64,000 nucleotides of DNA from Segatella copri DSM 18205 (GTDB lineage: Bacteria > Bacteroidota > Bacteroidia > Bacteroidales > Bacteroidaceae): assembly GCF_025151535.1 (NCBI RefSeq), contig NZ_CP102288.1, forward strand, positions 1,576,501-1,640,500, given 5' to 3'. The translations under genes and the position numbers were made by a program. Numbering within the stretch: the stretch's first letter is position 1; each line of letters opens with the position of its first letter. Below the pieces are notes generated by a model. That model ran no database searches. It worked only from the letters and a program-made list of their open reading frames with translations, and was not told where the DNA came from. Positions 1 through 7,407 of this stretch are shown here, in pieces.

Positions 1-152
1 CCCAAAGCTGCTGGCAAAAGCTCAGTGAGGCGGGTGTCCATACAGGAAAGAATGGCAAGTTTCTTGTCTGGATATTTACTCGTAATATACTTTTCGTAAG
101 CCTTACTGGCTACGAAGTTTTCATTATACTTGATGATTTCTTCTATAATCAT
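1..152 (-). CDS. beta-carbonic anhydrase, N-terminal part (runs off the window)
   Basis: Fifty codons are visible, starting with ATG at 152 and running off the left edge. Carbonic anhydrases of the beta class interconvert CO2 and bicarbonate using a zinc ion. The sequence SCMDTRL carries the conserved Cys-x-Asp-x-Arg motif of this class, followed by a typical TELLPAALG. No signal peptide is seen, so the enzyme is probably cytoplasmic. The rest of the active site lies outside the window, so the subclass cannot be given. Confidence 0.8.
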   Translation of the reverse strand, partial: MIIEEIIKYNENFVASKAYEKYITSKYPDKKLAILSCMDTRLTELLPAAL

Positions 153-186
153 AGTCGTGTAAATTGAAATGTGAAACTAAATTTTC

Positions 187-909
187 CTATTTTTCAGGGG
201 TTGGCTTGAGGTAAGCCATGAATTTCTCTGGCTGATAGTTGAGAACCAGCTCATCCGGGAACTCTGCTTTTTCTACCAGTGGCATAATGTTGCTGTAGTC
301 AGCAATCATCGCAGAGAAGTGGGCATCACTTCCGAATATGACTGGAGTTTCATACTTCTTGGCAAGTTCCAGCAGTTCCAGATTATTGGGGGCAGCCACA
401 GTCTTGTGGCGGATGGGAGCCATGGAATGGTTGTTGATTTCAAGCAAGGTATGCGTCTCCCTGGAAACTTTCATGAGTTCCTCGAAATCCAGTTCTGCCG
501 TACCATCGCCGGGATGAGAGATAATCTGCACGAAGGGATTGCGCATGGCATTGATGACACCCTGCGTATTCTCCTCCTTACTTCCTCCCTGCCAGCAAAG
601 GCTATGGATGCCTGCTATTCGGATATCCAGGATACGCCAGTAATCCTCGTCGAGATCGATATCTCCCTTCGTATTGAGGATGTTGAGTTCTGCTCCAAGC
701 ATCAGTTTGATTCCATAGAGCTGGCGTGGAACACAATGAAGGTTTCTGAAATAGATAGGATCACAGCTACCCGGGATATTGGGACCGTGCTCTGTGATTC
801 CCAAAATATCCAACCCTTTCTCCTTTGCTGTCAAGGTCATTTCCTGCAAACTGCTGAAGGCATGACCTGATGCTATTGTATGTGTATGAACGTCTAATAA
901 TGTTTTCAT
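187..909 (-). CDS. PHP-domain phosphoesterase (YcdX-like)
   Basis: This 240-residue protein is a single PHP (polymerase and histidinol phosphatase) domain, a trinuclear-metal hydrolase fold. Metal-binding motifs are visible in order: HTHT near residue 8, TEHG near 40, GIHS near 100, ISHPGD near 130 and FGSDAH near 194. The length fits the YcdX family of phosphatases; the physiological substrate is not known. No signal peptide is present. A promoter -7 box ends only five bases before the ATG, so the mRNA may be leaderless. It follows no obvious operon partner; the carbonic anhydrase gene is 34 bases further on in the same direction. Confidence 0.85.
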   Translation of the reverse strand: MKTLLDVHTHTIASGHAFSSLQEMTLTAKEKGLDILGITEHGPNIPGSCDPIYFRNLHCVPRQLYGIKLMLGAELNILNTKGDIDLDEDYWRILDIRIAGIHSLCWQGGSKEENTQGVINAMRNPFVQIISHPGDGTAELDFEELMKVSRETHTLLEINNHSMAPIRHKTVAAPNNLELLELAKKYETPVIFGSDAHFSAMIADYSNIMPLVEKAEFPDELVLNYQPEKFMAYLKPTPEK

Positions 910-913
910 GGGG

Positions 914-944
914 CAAAGGTAACAAATATTTATAGATTACACAA
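914..944 (-). promoter_or_regulatory. Bacteroidota-type promoter of the PHP gene
   Basis: On the minus strand a TTG at 944-942 is followed after 20 bases by TACCTTTG (921-914), matching the -33/-7 consensus. The ATG at 909 starts five bases after the -7 box, which leaves almost no 5' leader. Confidence 0.65.
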
Positions 945-1014
945 GAAAAAGTACTATATAATGCTCGTTTTATAAAAAATTTTAATTTTATGGGATTTTT
1001 CTTGGCTATTTAGC

Positions 1015-1042
1015 ATTGTATATTGATTTTTTCTTATCTTTG
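1015..1042 (+). promoter_or_regulatory. Promoter of yaaA
   Basis: TATCTTTG at 1035-1042 is a perfect -7 box, with ATTG at 1015-1018 sixteen bases upstream as a weaker -33 element. It lies downstream of an in-frame ATG at 1016, which argues for the ATG at 1070 as the real start of yaaA. Confidence 0.55.
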
Positions 1043-1069
1043 CAGGTACAATTCAAAAGATTAATTATT

Positions 1070-1822
1070 ATGCAGATATTATTGGCAAATGCCAAAATCA
1101 TGTTTGAGAAGGCAGACAGAAAGCCTATCTCCGTGCCACTATTCCAATCAGTTGCCAATGACTTGGCCAAAGAAATGGCAATGATGAATGTAGAGGAATT
1201 GGCTAAGCAACTGGATTGCAGCAGCAAGATTGCAATGACGAACTGGAAGCGATATCATGATTTTATGGCTGCAGAGAAGATGCCGGCTATCCTGGCTTAC
1301 AATGGTCAGGCATATAAACATCTGCGTGCCAGTTCTTTGAGCGAGGAGGCGTTAGAGTATGCCCAGAAACATCTCTGGATTACCTGCTTCCTTTATGGAT
1401 TGCTTCGACCGTTGGATGGCATCGTACCTTATCGTATGGAGCATTGCGTATCGCTCGAAGCTACAAACGACAAGCCTATCAATCAGTTCTGGAAAGACAA
1501 ACTGACAGATGTTCTCATCGATAGTGTGAAAGCTGACGATGGTATACTCATCCATCTTTCTACAGAGGAATATGAACATCTGTTCGATTGGAAGAGAGTA
1601 TGTAAGGAAATAAAGGTCATTCAGCCACTCTTTTATGTCCGCCAGAAAGACGGCAGATTGAAGATGCAGGCTGTATGGGCTAAATCTTGCCGTGGAGCCA
1701 TGGTGAGATATATCCTGAATAATCAGCTTCTTACTCCAGAGGAACTGGCAGGCTTCAGTTACGAAGGTTTTGAATATGAGCCAGAATTAGGAGAAGCTGC
1801 TTTTCCTCATTTCGTTCGTTGA
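1070..1822 (+). CDS. yaaA: Peroxide stress protein YaaA family (DUF328)
   Basis: The 250-residue product matches the YaaA/DUF328 family by its pattern. It begins MQILLANAKIMFEKAD, has GLLRPLDGIVPYR in the middle, and near the C-terminus has a segment including KSCRGAMVRY and FEYEPELG. In E. coli YaaA lowers free iron and so limits oxidative DNA damage during peroxide stress. The first in-frame ATG at 1016 is rejected because it lies upstream of the -7 box. The next gene on this strand is far away, so it is probably monocistronic. Length is usual for the family (about 250 residues). Confidence 0.85.
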   Translation: MQILLANAKIMFEKADRKPISVPLFQSVANDLAKEMAMMNVEELAKQLDCSSKIAMTNWKRYHDFMAAEKMPAILAYNGQAYKHLRASSLSEEALEYAQKHLWITCFLYGLLRPLDGIVPYRMEHCVSLEATNDKPINQFWKDKLTDVLIDSVKADDGILIHLSTEEYEHLFDWKRVCKEIKVIQPLFYVRQKDGRLKMQAVWAKSCRGAMVRYILNNQLLTPEELAGFSYEGFEYEPELGEAAFPHFVR

Positions 1823-1921
1823 AATAGAACAAAAGCAAACGAACGTGATAAAAGGAAGATGCTGTATGTTTGGATTGAATGAGAGCACCCAATATATCTC
1901 ATAGAAGTATCATCATTTTAC

Positions 1922-2105
1922 GATTGTACAACTAAAAAGTGTATAGTTGTACAACTAAAGAGGTTATAGTTGTACGACTAAAGGGTATACAGTTGTACGA
2001 CTATAGGGTATACAGTTGTACGACTATAGGGTATACAGTTGTACGACTATAGGGTATACAGTTGTACGACTATAGGGTATATAGTTGTACGACTAAAAGG
2101 TGTTG
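1922..2105. repeat. Tandem array of eight 23-bp units
   Basis: Units start at 1922, 1945, 1968, 1991, 2014, 2037, 2060 and 2083, exactly 23 bases apart. The common core is AGTTGTACGACT followed by ATAGGGTATAC. The first two units carry the near-palindromic AGTTGTACAACT instead of GTACGACT. Inner units are almost identical and the outer ones drift, as expected for expansion and contraction by slippage. There are no spacers, so this is not a CRISPR array. Confidence 0.9.
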
Positions 2106-2186
2106 TCACTAGGCTCAGCAGAGGTGCTGACTGCAGTCAGCAGACCTGCTGACTAGGCTCGGCAGAGCTGCTGAGCCTAGTGGCAA
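2103..2186. repeat. Large interrupted inverted repeat between two tandem arrays
   Basis: Nineteen-base arms (2103-2121 and 2168-2186, one mismatch) read CACTAGGCTCAGCAG and its complement. The loop holds a perfect 18-base palindrome, TGCTGACTGCAGTCAGCA (2125-2142), and a second copy of the ACTAGGCTC arm at 2152-2160. It could fold into a cruciform or a strong RNA hairpin. No T-tract follows, so a simple terminator role is not evident. Confidence 0.85.
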
Positions 2187-2217
2187 TGCCTGAGAAGGTA
2201 TATGCTTGTACTCTAAA

Positions 2218-2340
2218 AGACGCTTGTTCTGACTCCTGGAAACGCTTCTTTTAACTCTCGGAGACGCATCCTTCAACGAGAAGAGACGCTTTATTCAAGT
2301 TAAGGAAACGCTTCCGTCAACCTAAAGAGCCGTTTCAATA
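2218..2340. repeat. Degenerate tandem array of six 22-bp units
   Basis: The core GAGACGCTTC-type motif recurs exactly every 22 bases (cores at 2221, 2243, 2265, 2287, 2309 and 2331). The last copy abuts the stop codon of the HU-like gene. The sequence is unrelated to the 23-bp array just upstream, so two independent arrays flank the inverted repeat. Confidence 0.75.
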
Positions 2341-2352
2341 ACTACGTTTTAG

Positions 2353-3015
2353 TTACTCCTTCTTCCACAAACGATAGAGCGTTATTGGACCTTCCTTGGT
2401 AGCATACATTCTGGCAGCCGGTTCCTCACAGAGGTCATTCAATACCTTATTGGCATGATAGCGGGTGACACCGAATTCACGAATCATATCCTTCACCGTG
2501 ATATAACCCTGCTGCTGACAAATCTCTACAATATCAGCAAATTCCTTATCCGCCTCTTTTGGAGTAGATTTCACACTCCAATACTGTCGGCTGCAGCCAT
2601 TAGAGTGGCGTTTAAGCCTTTCCAGGAACTCCTTCGTAGGCTGAATTTCCAAGCCGCAGATATCCACCTCATTGGCTGGAATCAGATCACCCTCATGATA
2701 GGTCCTTTTCCATTCGATTCCATTCTTGTCCTTATGCTTCACCATCCCCAGCTTAGGCTTGACGATAAACATATCGCCTACCCTCACCTCGTTGCCCTCA
2801 GCCAAGGCGTAAAGCGTTTCATCCTCCAACGTTTCCAATGCAGAGATAAAGGACGAAACGTTCATCGCACAATGATCGCGAACACGCTTCTCCATCTTCT
2901 CCCGGTCAACGATATCCCGTTTTACAAACATCGGATGTATCTGATACTTACCGCTTTCGTCCTTCAAGGGCGTGCGATGCTCCAAATAATTGATTGAACC
3001 TGTTGCTCTAGCCAT
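2353..3015 (-). CDS. HU-like DNA-binding protein with C-terminal winged-helix-like segment
   Basis: The 220-residue product begins like Bacteroidota HU-HIG/viral-histone-like proteins: MARATGSINYLEHRTPL, then a segment YQIHPMFVKRDIVD typical of the divergent HU fold, to about residue 130. After a linker with a Trp-Ser cluster, residues 155-220 look like a small winged helix (ITVKDMIREFGVTRYHANKVL). The family binds DNA without clear sequence specificity and may act as an architectural or regulatory protein. It sits 37 bases downstream of the ATPase gene on the same strand, so the two may be co-transcribed. The target is unknown. Confidence 0.6.
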   Translation of the reverse strand: MARATGSINYLEHRTPLKDESGKYQIHPMFVKRDIVDREKMEKRVRDHCAMNVSSFISALETLEDETLYALAEGNEVRVGDMFIVKPKLGMVKHKDKNGIEWKRTYHEGDLIPANEVDICGLEIQPTKEFLERLKRHSNGCSRQYWSVKSTPKEADKEFADIVEICQQQGYITVKDMIREFGVTRYHANKVLNDLCEEPAARMYATKEGPITLYRLWKKE

Positions 3016-3052
3016 ATTCTTAGTTTTTTTGATATTTCTTTATATCCCCCAT

Positions 3053-4417
3053 CTACTTCTCCGCAAACAAATTGGAGATAGCATAAAGAGGAATGATGTT
3101 TATCTTCTTGCCATCGGGACTCTCGAATGTACCAAAGTTTTCGAGAGAACAGCGGATGCCCATTTCTATATGCTTCTGCGGATTGCGCATCAGCGAATAC
3201 ATGCTGCTCATAGAACCCTTCACACCCGATTTTACTTCTATCGGAACAATGTTGCCACTGCGAGCTATCACATAATCCACCTCGGCACAAGTACCTTTGT
3301 TCATGTTTTGCCAATAGTACAACTGATGCCGCTTCTGCGGAGAAGAATATTTAACCAGTTCCAAACCCGCCATCATCTCTGCCACATGCCCCTTGTCAAC
3401 AAGATCGATGGAATCTGCCACCATCATCTCCTTGATGCTGTCGTCGATGTCGTCATCTATTCCCAGGATTCCAAGCAGCACGCCTGTATCATGGATAAGA
3501 TATTTCACAACCCGCTCGTTGATTTCAGCCCCAAGCGGCACCCCATTGGCATCCGTATGATAGGTCGGGATGATTAGTCCGGCATCCTTCAGCATCTCCA
3601 AAGCCACCTTTACTTCTGCCGAACGATATTGTCCTTCTACCCTACTGTAAACAAACTTGGCTCCAGCCTGATGCGCTACGCTTATGAGAGTTTGGCGCAA
3701 AAGCAGAGGATTTGCCTTGGCTCCGTACTTGGCAAAATCGTCCTGATACCCCTGGATGATTTCATTTACAATATCACTGCTATAGCGATAAGACCCTGTC
3801 TCCTTGTAGGTTGCCACGGCTTCTGGCATTCCGCCAACCAGCATATAACTTCGAAAAGCCTCCACCAATCTGTTATAGAATGCCTCGGGCAGCGGATTCG
3901 TAGGACTGCTATTTCGCTTGGTTCTAAGAAGCCCCTCTTGCCCCATTGCCGTCAGGAATTCATCAAAAGACATCGGATAGACAAACAGTGAACTTACTCT
4001 GCCCACTCCAAATGATGCCAAATCCTTCAGCGCAAACTCCAGGAGCGAACCTGCTGCAATGACATGAAGTTCAGGATAATCTTCCTTAAAGAACCAAAGG
4101 CTGTGAATGACATCCTCGCTCTTTTGTATCTCATCGAGAAAAAGAAGGGTTTCGCCCGGAACAACCGGCACATTAAAGAAGTCGGATAGCTTAGCAGCTA
4201 TGCTCTTCACATCACGACAGCCCTTAAAGAATTCCATCACCTCAGGATTTCTTTCCACATTAACTTCCAAAAAATATTTGAAGCTCTTGCCCAAATGCCG
4301 AATGGTGCTCGACTTGCCTACCTGTCGGGCGCCCCTCACCAAAAGAGGTTTTCTTCGAGGATTATCCTTCCATTCCAGCAAAGCCTGGTCGATGCTTCTT
4401 GACAAGTATTTATCCAT
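3053..4417 (-). CDS. AAA-family ATPase with DUF4143 domain
   Basis: The 454-residue protein has a P-loop GARQVGKSS near residue 29 and a Walker B LLFLDEIQKSED near residue 92, then the DUF4143 region ending in a segment resembling a restriction-endonuclease-like fold (EVDYVIARSGNIVPIEVKSG, about residues 378-397). This is the common AAA_14-DUF4143 architecture of bacterial accessory genomes, whose function is unproven; a nuclease or toxin-related role is often proposed. Length is normal for the family. A clear promoter lies at 4447-4477. Confidence 0.85.
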   Translation of the reverse strand: MDKYLSRSIDQALLEWKDNPRRKPLLVRGARQVGKSSTIRHLGKSFKYFLEVNVERNPEVMEFFKGCRDVKSIAAKLSDFFNVPVVPGETLLFLDEIQKSEDVIHSLWFFKEDYPELHVIAAGSLLEFALKDLASFGVGRVSSLFVYPMSFDEFLTAMGQEGLLRTKRNSSPTNPLPEAFYNRLVEAFRSYMLVGGMPEAVATYKETGSYRYSSDIVNEIIQGYQDDFAKYGAKANPLLLRQTLISVAHQAGAKFVYSRVEGQYRSAEVKVALEMLKDAGLIIPTYHTDANGVPLGAEINERVVKYLIHDTGVLLGILGIDDDIDDSIKEMMVADSIDLVDKGHVAEMMAGLELVKYSSPQKRHQLYYWQNMNKGTCAEVDYVIARSGNIVPIEVKSGVKGSMSSMYSLMRNPQKHIEMGIRCSLENFGTFESPDGKKINIIPLYAISNLFAEK

Positions 4418-4446
4418 ATCTTTGCGTCTTTATGATTATACAGCTG

Positions 4447-4477
4447 CAAAAATACTGATTATTAACGAGATAAGCAA
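4447..4477 (-). promoter_or_regulatory. Promoter of the DUF4143 ATPase gene
   Basis: On the minus strand TTG (4477-4475), a 20-base spacer and TATTTTTG (4454-4447) match the Bacteroidota promoter consensus. The predicted transcript start lies about 20 bases before the ATG at 4417. Confidence 0.6.
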
Positions 4478-4498
4478 TTATTTTATGTTAACTTTGCT

Positions 4499-4582
4499 AA
4501 AAGATAGAGTTATAAATGGGTGTTTTATGATAAAAGATAGAGTTATAAAGGCACGTTTTGTGATAAAAGATAGAGTTATCAG
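4499..4582. repeat. 33-bp direct repeat, two and a half copies, between divergent genes
   Basis: The unit beginning AAAAGATAGAGTTAT starts at 4499, 4532 and 4565. The third copy is incomplete. The repeats lie between the ATPase promoter and the antitoxin-like ORF, where an operator or regulator-binding array would be expected, but no regulator can be named. Confidence 0.8.
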
Positions 4583-4694
4583 ACTCATACAAGCCATTAT
4601 AATCAAGATTATCAGTGTTAAAATTCATAAGAACACCTCATTTCTCATTATTTTTTATTACCTTTGCTCCATATAACAATTTAAAACAAAGGAT

Positions 4695-4829
4695 ATGAGC
4701 ACATCAACTTATGCAATTACTCCCGATTTGCAAGCGAAGCTTGACAAAGCGAGAGAAGAACATAAAAACGGAGAAACTCTGTGCTTTGGCACTGCTCAAG
4801 ATGCTATCGCATGGATGGAAACCTTATAG
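4695..4829 (+). CDS. Small antitoxin-like protein (44 aa), no toxin partner seen
   Basis: The ORF starts with MSTSTYAITPDLQAKLDKA and ends with DAIAWMETL, with charged helices in between. This resembles short RelB/DUF-type antitoxins that precede RelE-like toxins in Bacteroidota, but the match is from memory of the family style only. An AAAGGA stretch precedes the ATG at a suitable distance, and TACCTTTG at 4659-4666 could be the -7 box. The next 80 bases contain only a short unrecognised reading frame, so the toxin gene appears to be missing. Confidence 0.5.
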   Translation: MSTSTYAITPDLQAKLDKAREEHKNGETLCFGTAQDAIAWMETL

Positions 4830-5040
4830 TGTTGCGAATAGACTCCTTATGGATGAAATTCCGGTATCCTTTAAAACTTGTTGCATCATAATGACCAACA
4901 AGGAATTTTGAATATATAACAATTAAAAAAGGAAGAAATATAAGAAACAGAAAAGAAAGATATAACATAGTAAGATTATAAACTTGCGTTTACTAATTTG
5001 TTCGGAAACACTTAAATTTTGCCAGAATTAAAGTTATATT

Positions 5041-5190
5041 CCACACAAAGAGTAAGTTCTGTAAACGCCTACGCTATAGCGTGGGCGGAACTTATCGTGT
5101 GGATGGGCCCGGCAAAAGCCTAAGTGTTGATAAGGGAAGCTCACGCTTCTTCTTTGTCTTCACTTCATCAAGGCTTTTCGACGGATGGCT
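5041..5190 (+). other. Intergenic segment rich in nested inverted repeats, upstream of mod
   Basis: No gene is recognised in 4830-5344. Within it, 5041-5103 forms an imperfect palindrome centred on ACGCTATAGCGT, with outer arms AAGTTC/GAACTT and CACA/TGTG. Immediately downstream AAAAGCCT-AAGTG pairs with CACTT-AGGCTTTT across an inner GAAGC/GCTTC stem. The strand is a guess (that of mod). It could be a structured leader, a small RNA or a relic element. Confidence 0.4.
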
Positions 5191-5344
5191 TTCTGCTAAT
5201 CCTTCTGTCCGCTGCCCGTTTTACTCCGATAATGATTTAGTTCCAAACGCACCCATCAGCTATAGCAAAAGACGTTGGAGTTCGCTTCAATGTTTGTTGC
5301 TATACCTTATTATATATAGTAACCAACAATGAAAAGAGCTACGA

Positions 5345-7348
5345 ATGGACAAATTAAGAATGCAGAGTAGTAATGGTGTCGAGGACAACATTACGAAAAT
5401 TGCGCAGCTGTTTCCCGACTGCGTTACGGAGACTTTAGATGAAAGAAGCGGCCGGCCAAAGCACCTCATAGATTTCGAGAAACTCAAGCAGAATCTTTCT
5501 GATAGCGTGATGTCAGAAAGAGCAGAACGCTACCAGTTTACCTGGCCCGACAAGAGCAAGGCGATTCTCCTTGCCAACTCTCCTATCAATGCCACACTTC
5601 GCCCTTGCCGTGAAGACAGCGTTGATTTCGACAACACCCAGAACCTTTATATCGAGGGAGACAACCTCGATGTTCTCAAATGTCTGAAGGAGACTTACCT
5701 CCATAAGGTGAAAATGATCTACATCGACCCACCTTACAACACAGGAAAAGATTTCATCTATGGGGATAATTATGCAGAAGAGGCTGATAATTATCTTTCC
5801 AATAGTGAACAATACGATGATCAAGGAAATCGATTGGCTACAAACATGGAAACAAATGGAAGGTTCCATACTGATTGGCTCAACATGATATATCCTCGTC
5901 TGAAGGTAGCAAAAGACTTCCTTAAAGAAGATGGTGTAATTTTTATTTCTATTGATGATCATGAAGTCACGAACTTACATAAAGTATGTGATGAAATTTT
6001 TGGAGCAGCAAACTTTACTGGATGTATAGTTTTACAAACAGCAACAGACAACAATCCACGTCAAATAAATACGGAACACGAATATATACTTTGTTATTGC
6101 AAAAATAAGGATGCTCAAGAATACTGGTATGCTGATAGTGAAAAAGCAAAGCTAATTCAGAAAAAGTATACAGAGCTAAAAGCTATATATGGGAATGATA
6201 TCGAAACCATTCAAACTGAGTTACGTACATGGATAAAGTTAAATAAAGAAGAACTAAAAGGGGTTGCACATTATGACAATGTTGACGAGAAGGGAGTATT
6301 CCATGATGGTGACATTGCTAATACTACATTCGGAGGCTATGACTATACAATATTGCATCCTATAACACATAAAGCATGCAAGGTGCCAGAAAAAGGTTTC
6401 AGATTTCCACAGGAAACAATGGTAAAAATGATAGCCAATAATGATATCATGTTTGGTGTAGATGAAACAACATTAATCAAGCCCAAGAAAAGACTTGAAA
6501 ATGCTAAAGATGTATTACGTTCTGTAATTTATGAAGATGGTCGTTCTTCAACAAAACAATTTGAAGCACTTATGGCAAGAGACATCTTCCAAAATCCAAA
6601 ATCAACGACTATACTTAGCAGACTCTTTAACTTTGTTATAGAGAAAGATGATTATATCATGGATTTCTTTTCGGGTAGTGCTTCGACTGCAGAGACTACA
6701 ATGCAACTCAATAATAAACACCAAGAATTAAATCTTAAATATATACTGGTTCAAATTCCTGAAAATATAGATAAAGTTATTGAGACTGCAAAAGATAAGG
6801 CAAAGAAAACTGCAAAGAATGCTATAAACTTTCTGGATTCAATCCATAAACCTCACACAATCTGCGAAATCGGCAAGGAAAGAATCCGCCGTGCCGGCAA
6901 GAAAATCAAGGAGGAGTCTCCTTTAACCACCCAGGACCTCGATATAGGCTTCCGTGTGTTGAAACTCGATTCCACCAATATGCAGGACATTTACTATTCT
7001 CCAAAGGATATTTCGCAAGCCGACCTCTTCTCGCAGGTTGATAATGTGAAGCCGGATAGAACGGGCGAAGACCTGCTCTTCCAGGTGATGCTTGAACTCG
7101 GTGCAACCCTGGATTCGAAGATAGAAACGACAATGGTAGCTGGCAAGACCATCTATAACGTTGCCGAAGGATACCTCGTGGCTTGTTTCGACCCGAATGT
7201 TACCGACGAAGTAGTAAAAGCCATCGCCCAGATGCAGCCAGCCTATGCCGTGCTCCGTGACACCAGCATGAAGGACGATTCCACCGCCACCAACTTCGAG
7301 CAGATCTTTAAAACATATTCTCCTGACACGGTCACCAAAATTCTTTAG
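5345..7348 (+). CDS. Type III restriction-modification system methyltransferase subunit Mod
   Basis: The 667-residue protein is a beta-class DNA adenine N6-methyltransferase: the catalytic DPPY motif (residues 128-131, in MIYIDPPYNTGK) comes before the AdoMet motif FSGSAS (442-447), with the target-recognition region between. Mod recognises the site and methylates one strand; with Res it also directs cleavage. The nearby ATG at 5329 is out of frame and soon hits a stop. Base composition is strikingly uneven: sampled 60-base lines give about 52% G+C at 5581, 32-35% at 6121-6781 and 50% at 6841. The AT-rich block covers the target-recognition region and suggests domain exchange. Confidence 0.92.
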   Translation: MDKLRMQSSNGVEDNITKIAQLFPDCVTETLDERSGRPKHLIDFEKLKQNLSDSVMSERAERYQFTWPDKSKAILLANSPINATLRPCREDSVDFDNTQNLYIEGDNLDVLKCLKETYLHKVKMIYIDPPYNTGKDFIYGDNYAEEADNYLSNSEQYDDQGNRLATNMETNGRFHTDWLNMIYPRLKVAKDFLKEDGVIFISIDDHEVTNLHKVCDEIFGAANFTGCIVLQTATDNNPRQINTEHEYILCYCKNKDAQEYWYADSEKAKLIQKKYTELKAIYGNDIETIQTELRTWIKLNKEELKGVAHYDNVDEKGVFHDGDIANTTFGGYDYTILHPITHKACKVPEKGFRFPQETMVKMIANNDIMFGVDETTLIKPKKRLENAKDVLRSVIYEDGRSSTKQFEALMARDIFQNPKSTTILSRLFNFVIEKDDYIMDFFSGSASTAETTMQLNNKHQELNLKYILVQIPENIDKVIETAKDKAKKTAKNAINFLDSIHKPHTICEIGKERIRRAGKKIKEESPLTTQDLDIGFRVLKLDSTNMQDIYYSPKDISQADLFSQVDNVKPDRTGEDLLFQVMLELGATLDSKIETTMVAGKTIYNVAEGYLVACFDPNVTDEVVKAIAQMQPAYAVLRDTSMKDDSTATNFEQIFKTYSPDTVTKIL

Positions 7349-7407
7349 AAAGGGATTTTGAAAGGTAAAAGGGTAAAAAAGTAAAAAGAGCTTTACTGAT
7401 TACGATT

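Noticed and set aside
1016..1069. Longer N-terminus for YaaA
   Set aside because: The -7 box at 1035-1042 lies downstream of this ATG, and family homology begins at 1070.
1922..2340. Possible CRISPR array
   Set aside because: Repeats are directly adjacent with no unique spacers, and no cas genes are present.
4711..4911. 66-codon frame overlapping the antitoxin-like ORF, as a possible toxin
   Set aside because: It has no toxin motifs and its first half is the out-of-frame reading of the antitoxin-like ORF.
5081..5332. 83-codon frame before mod
   Set aside because: It runs through nested inverted repeats, has no family resemblance and no promoter.
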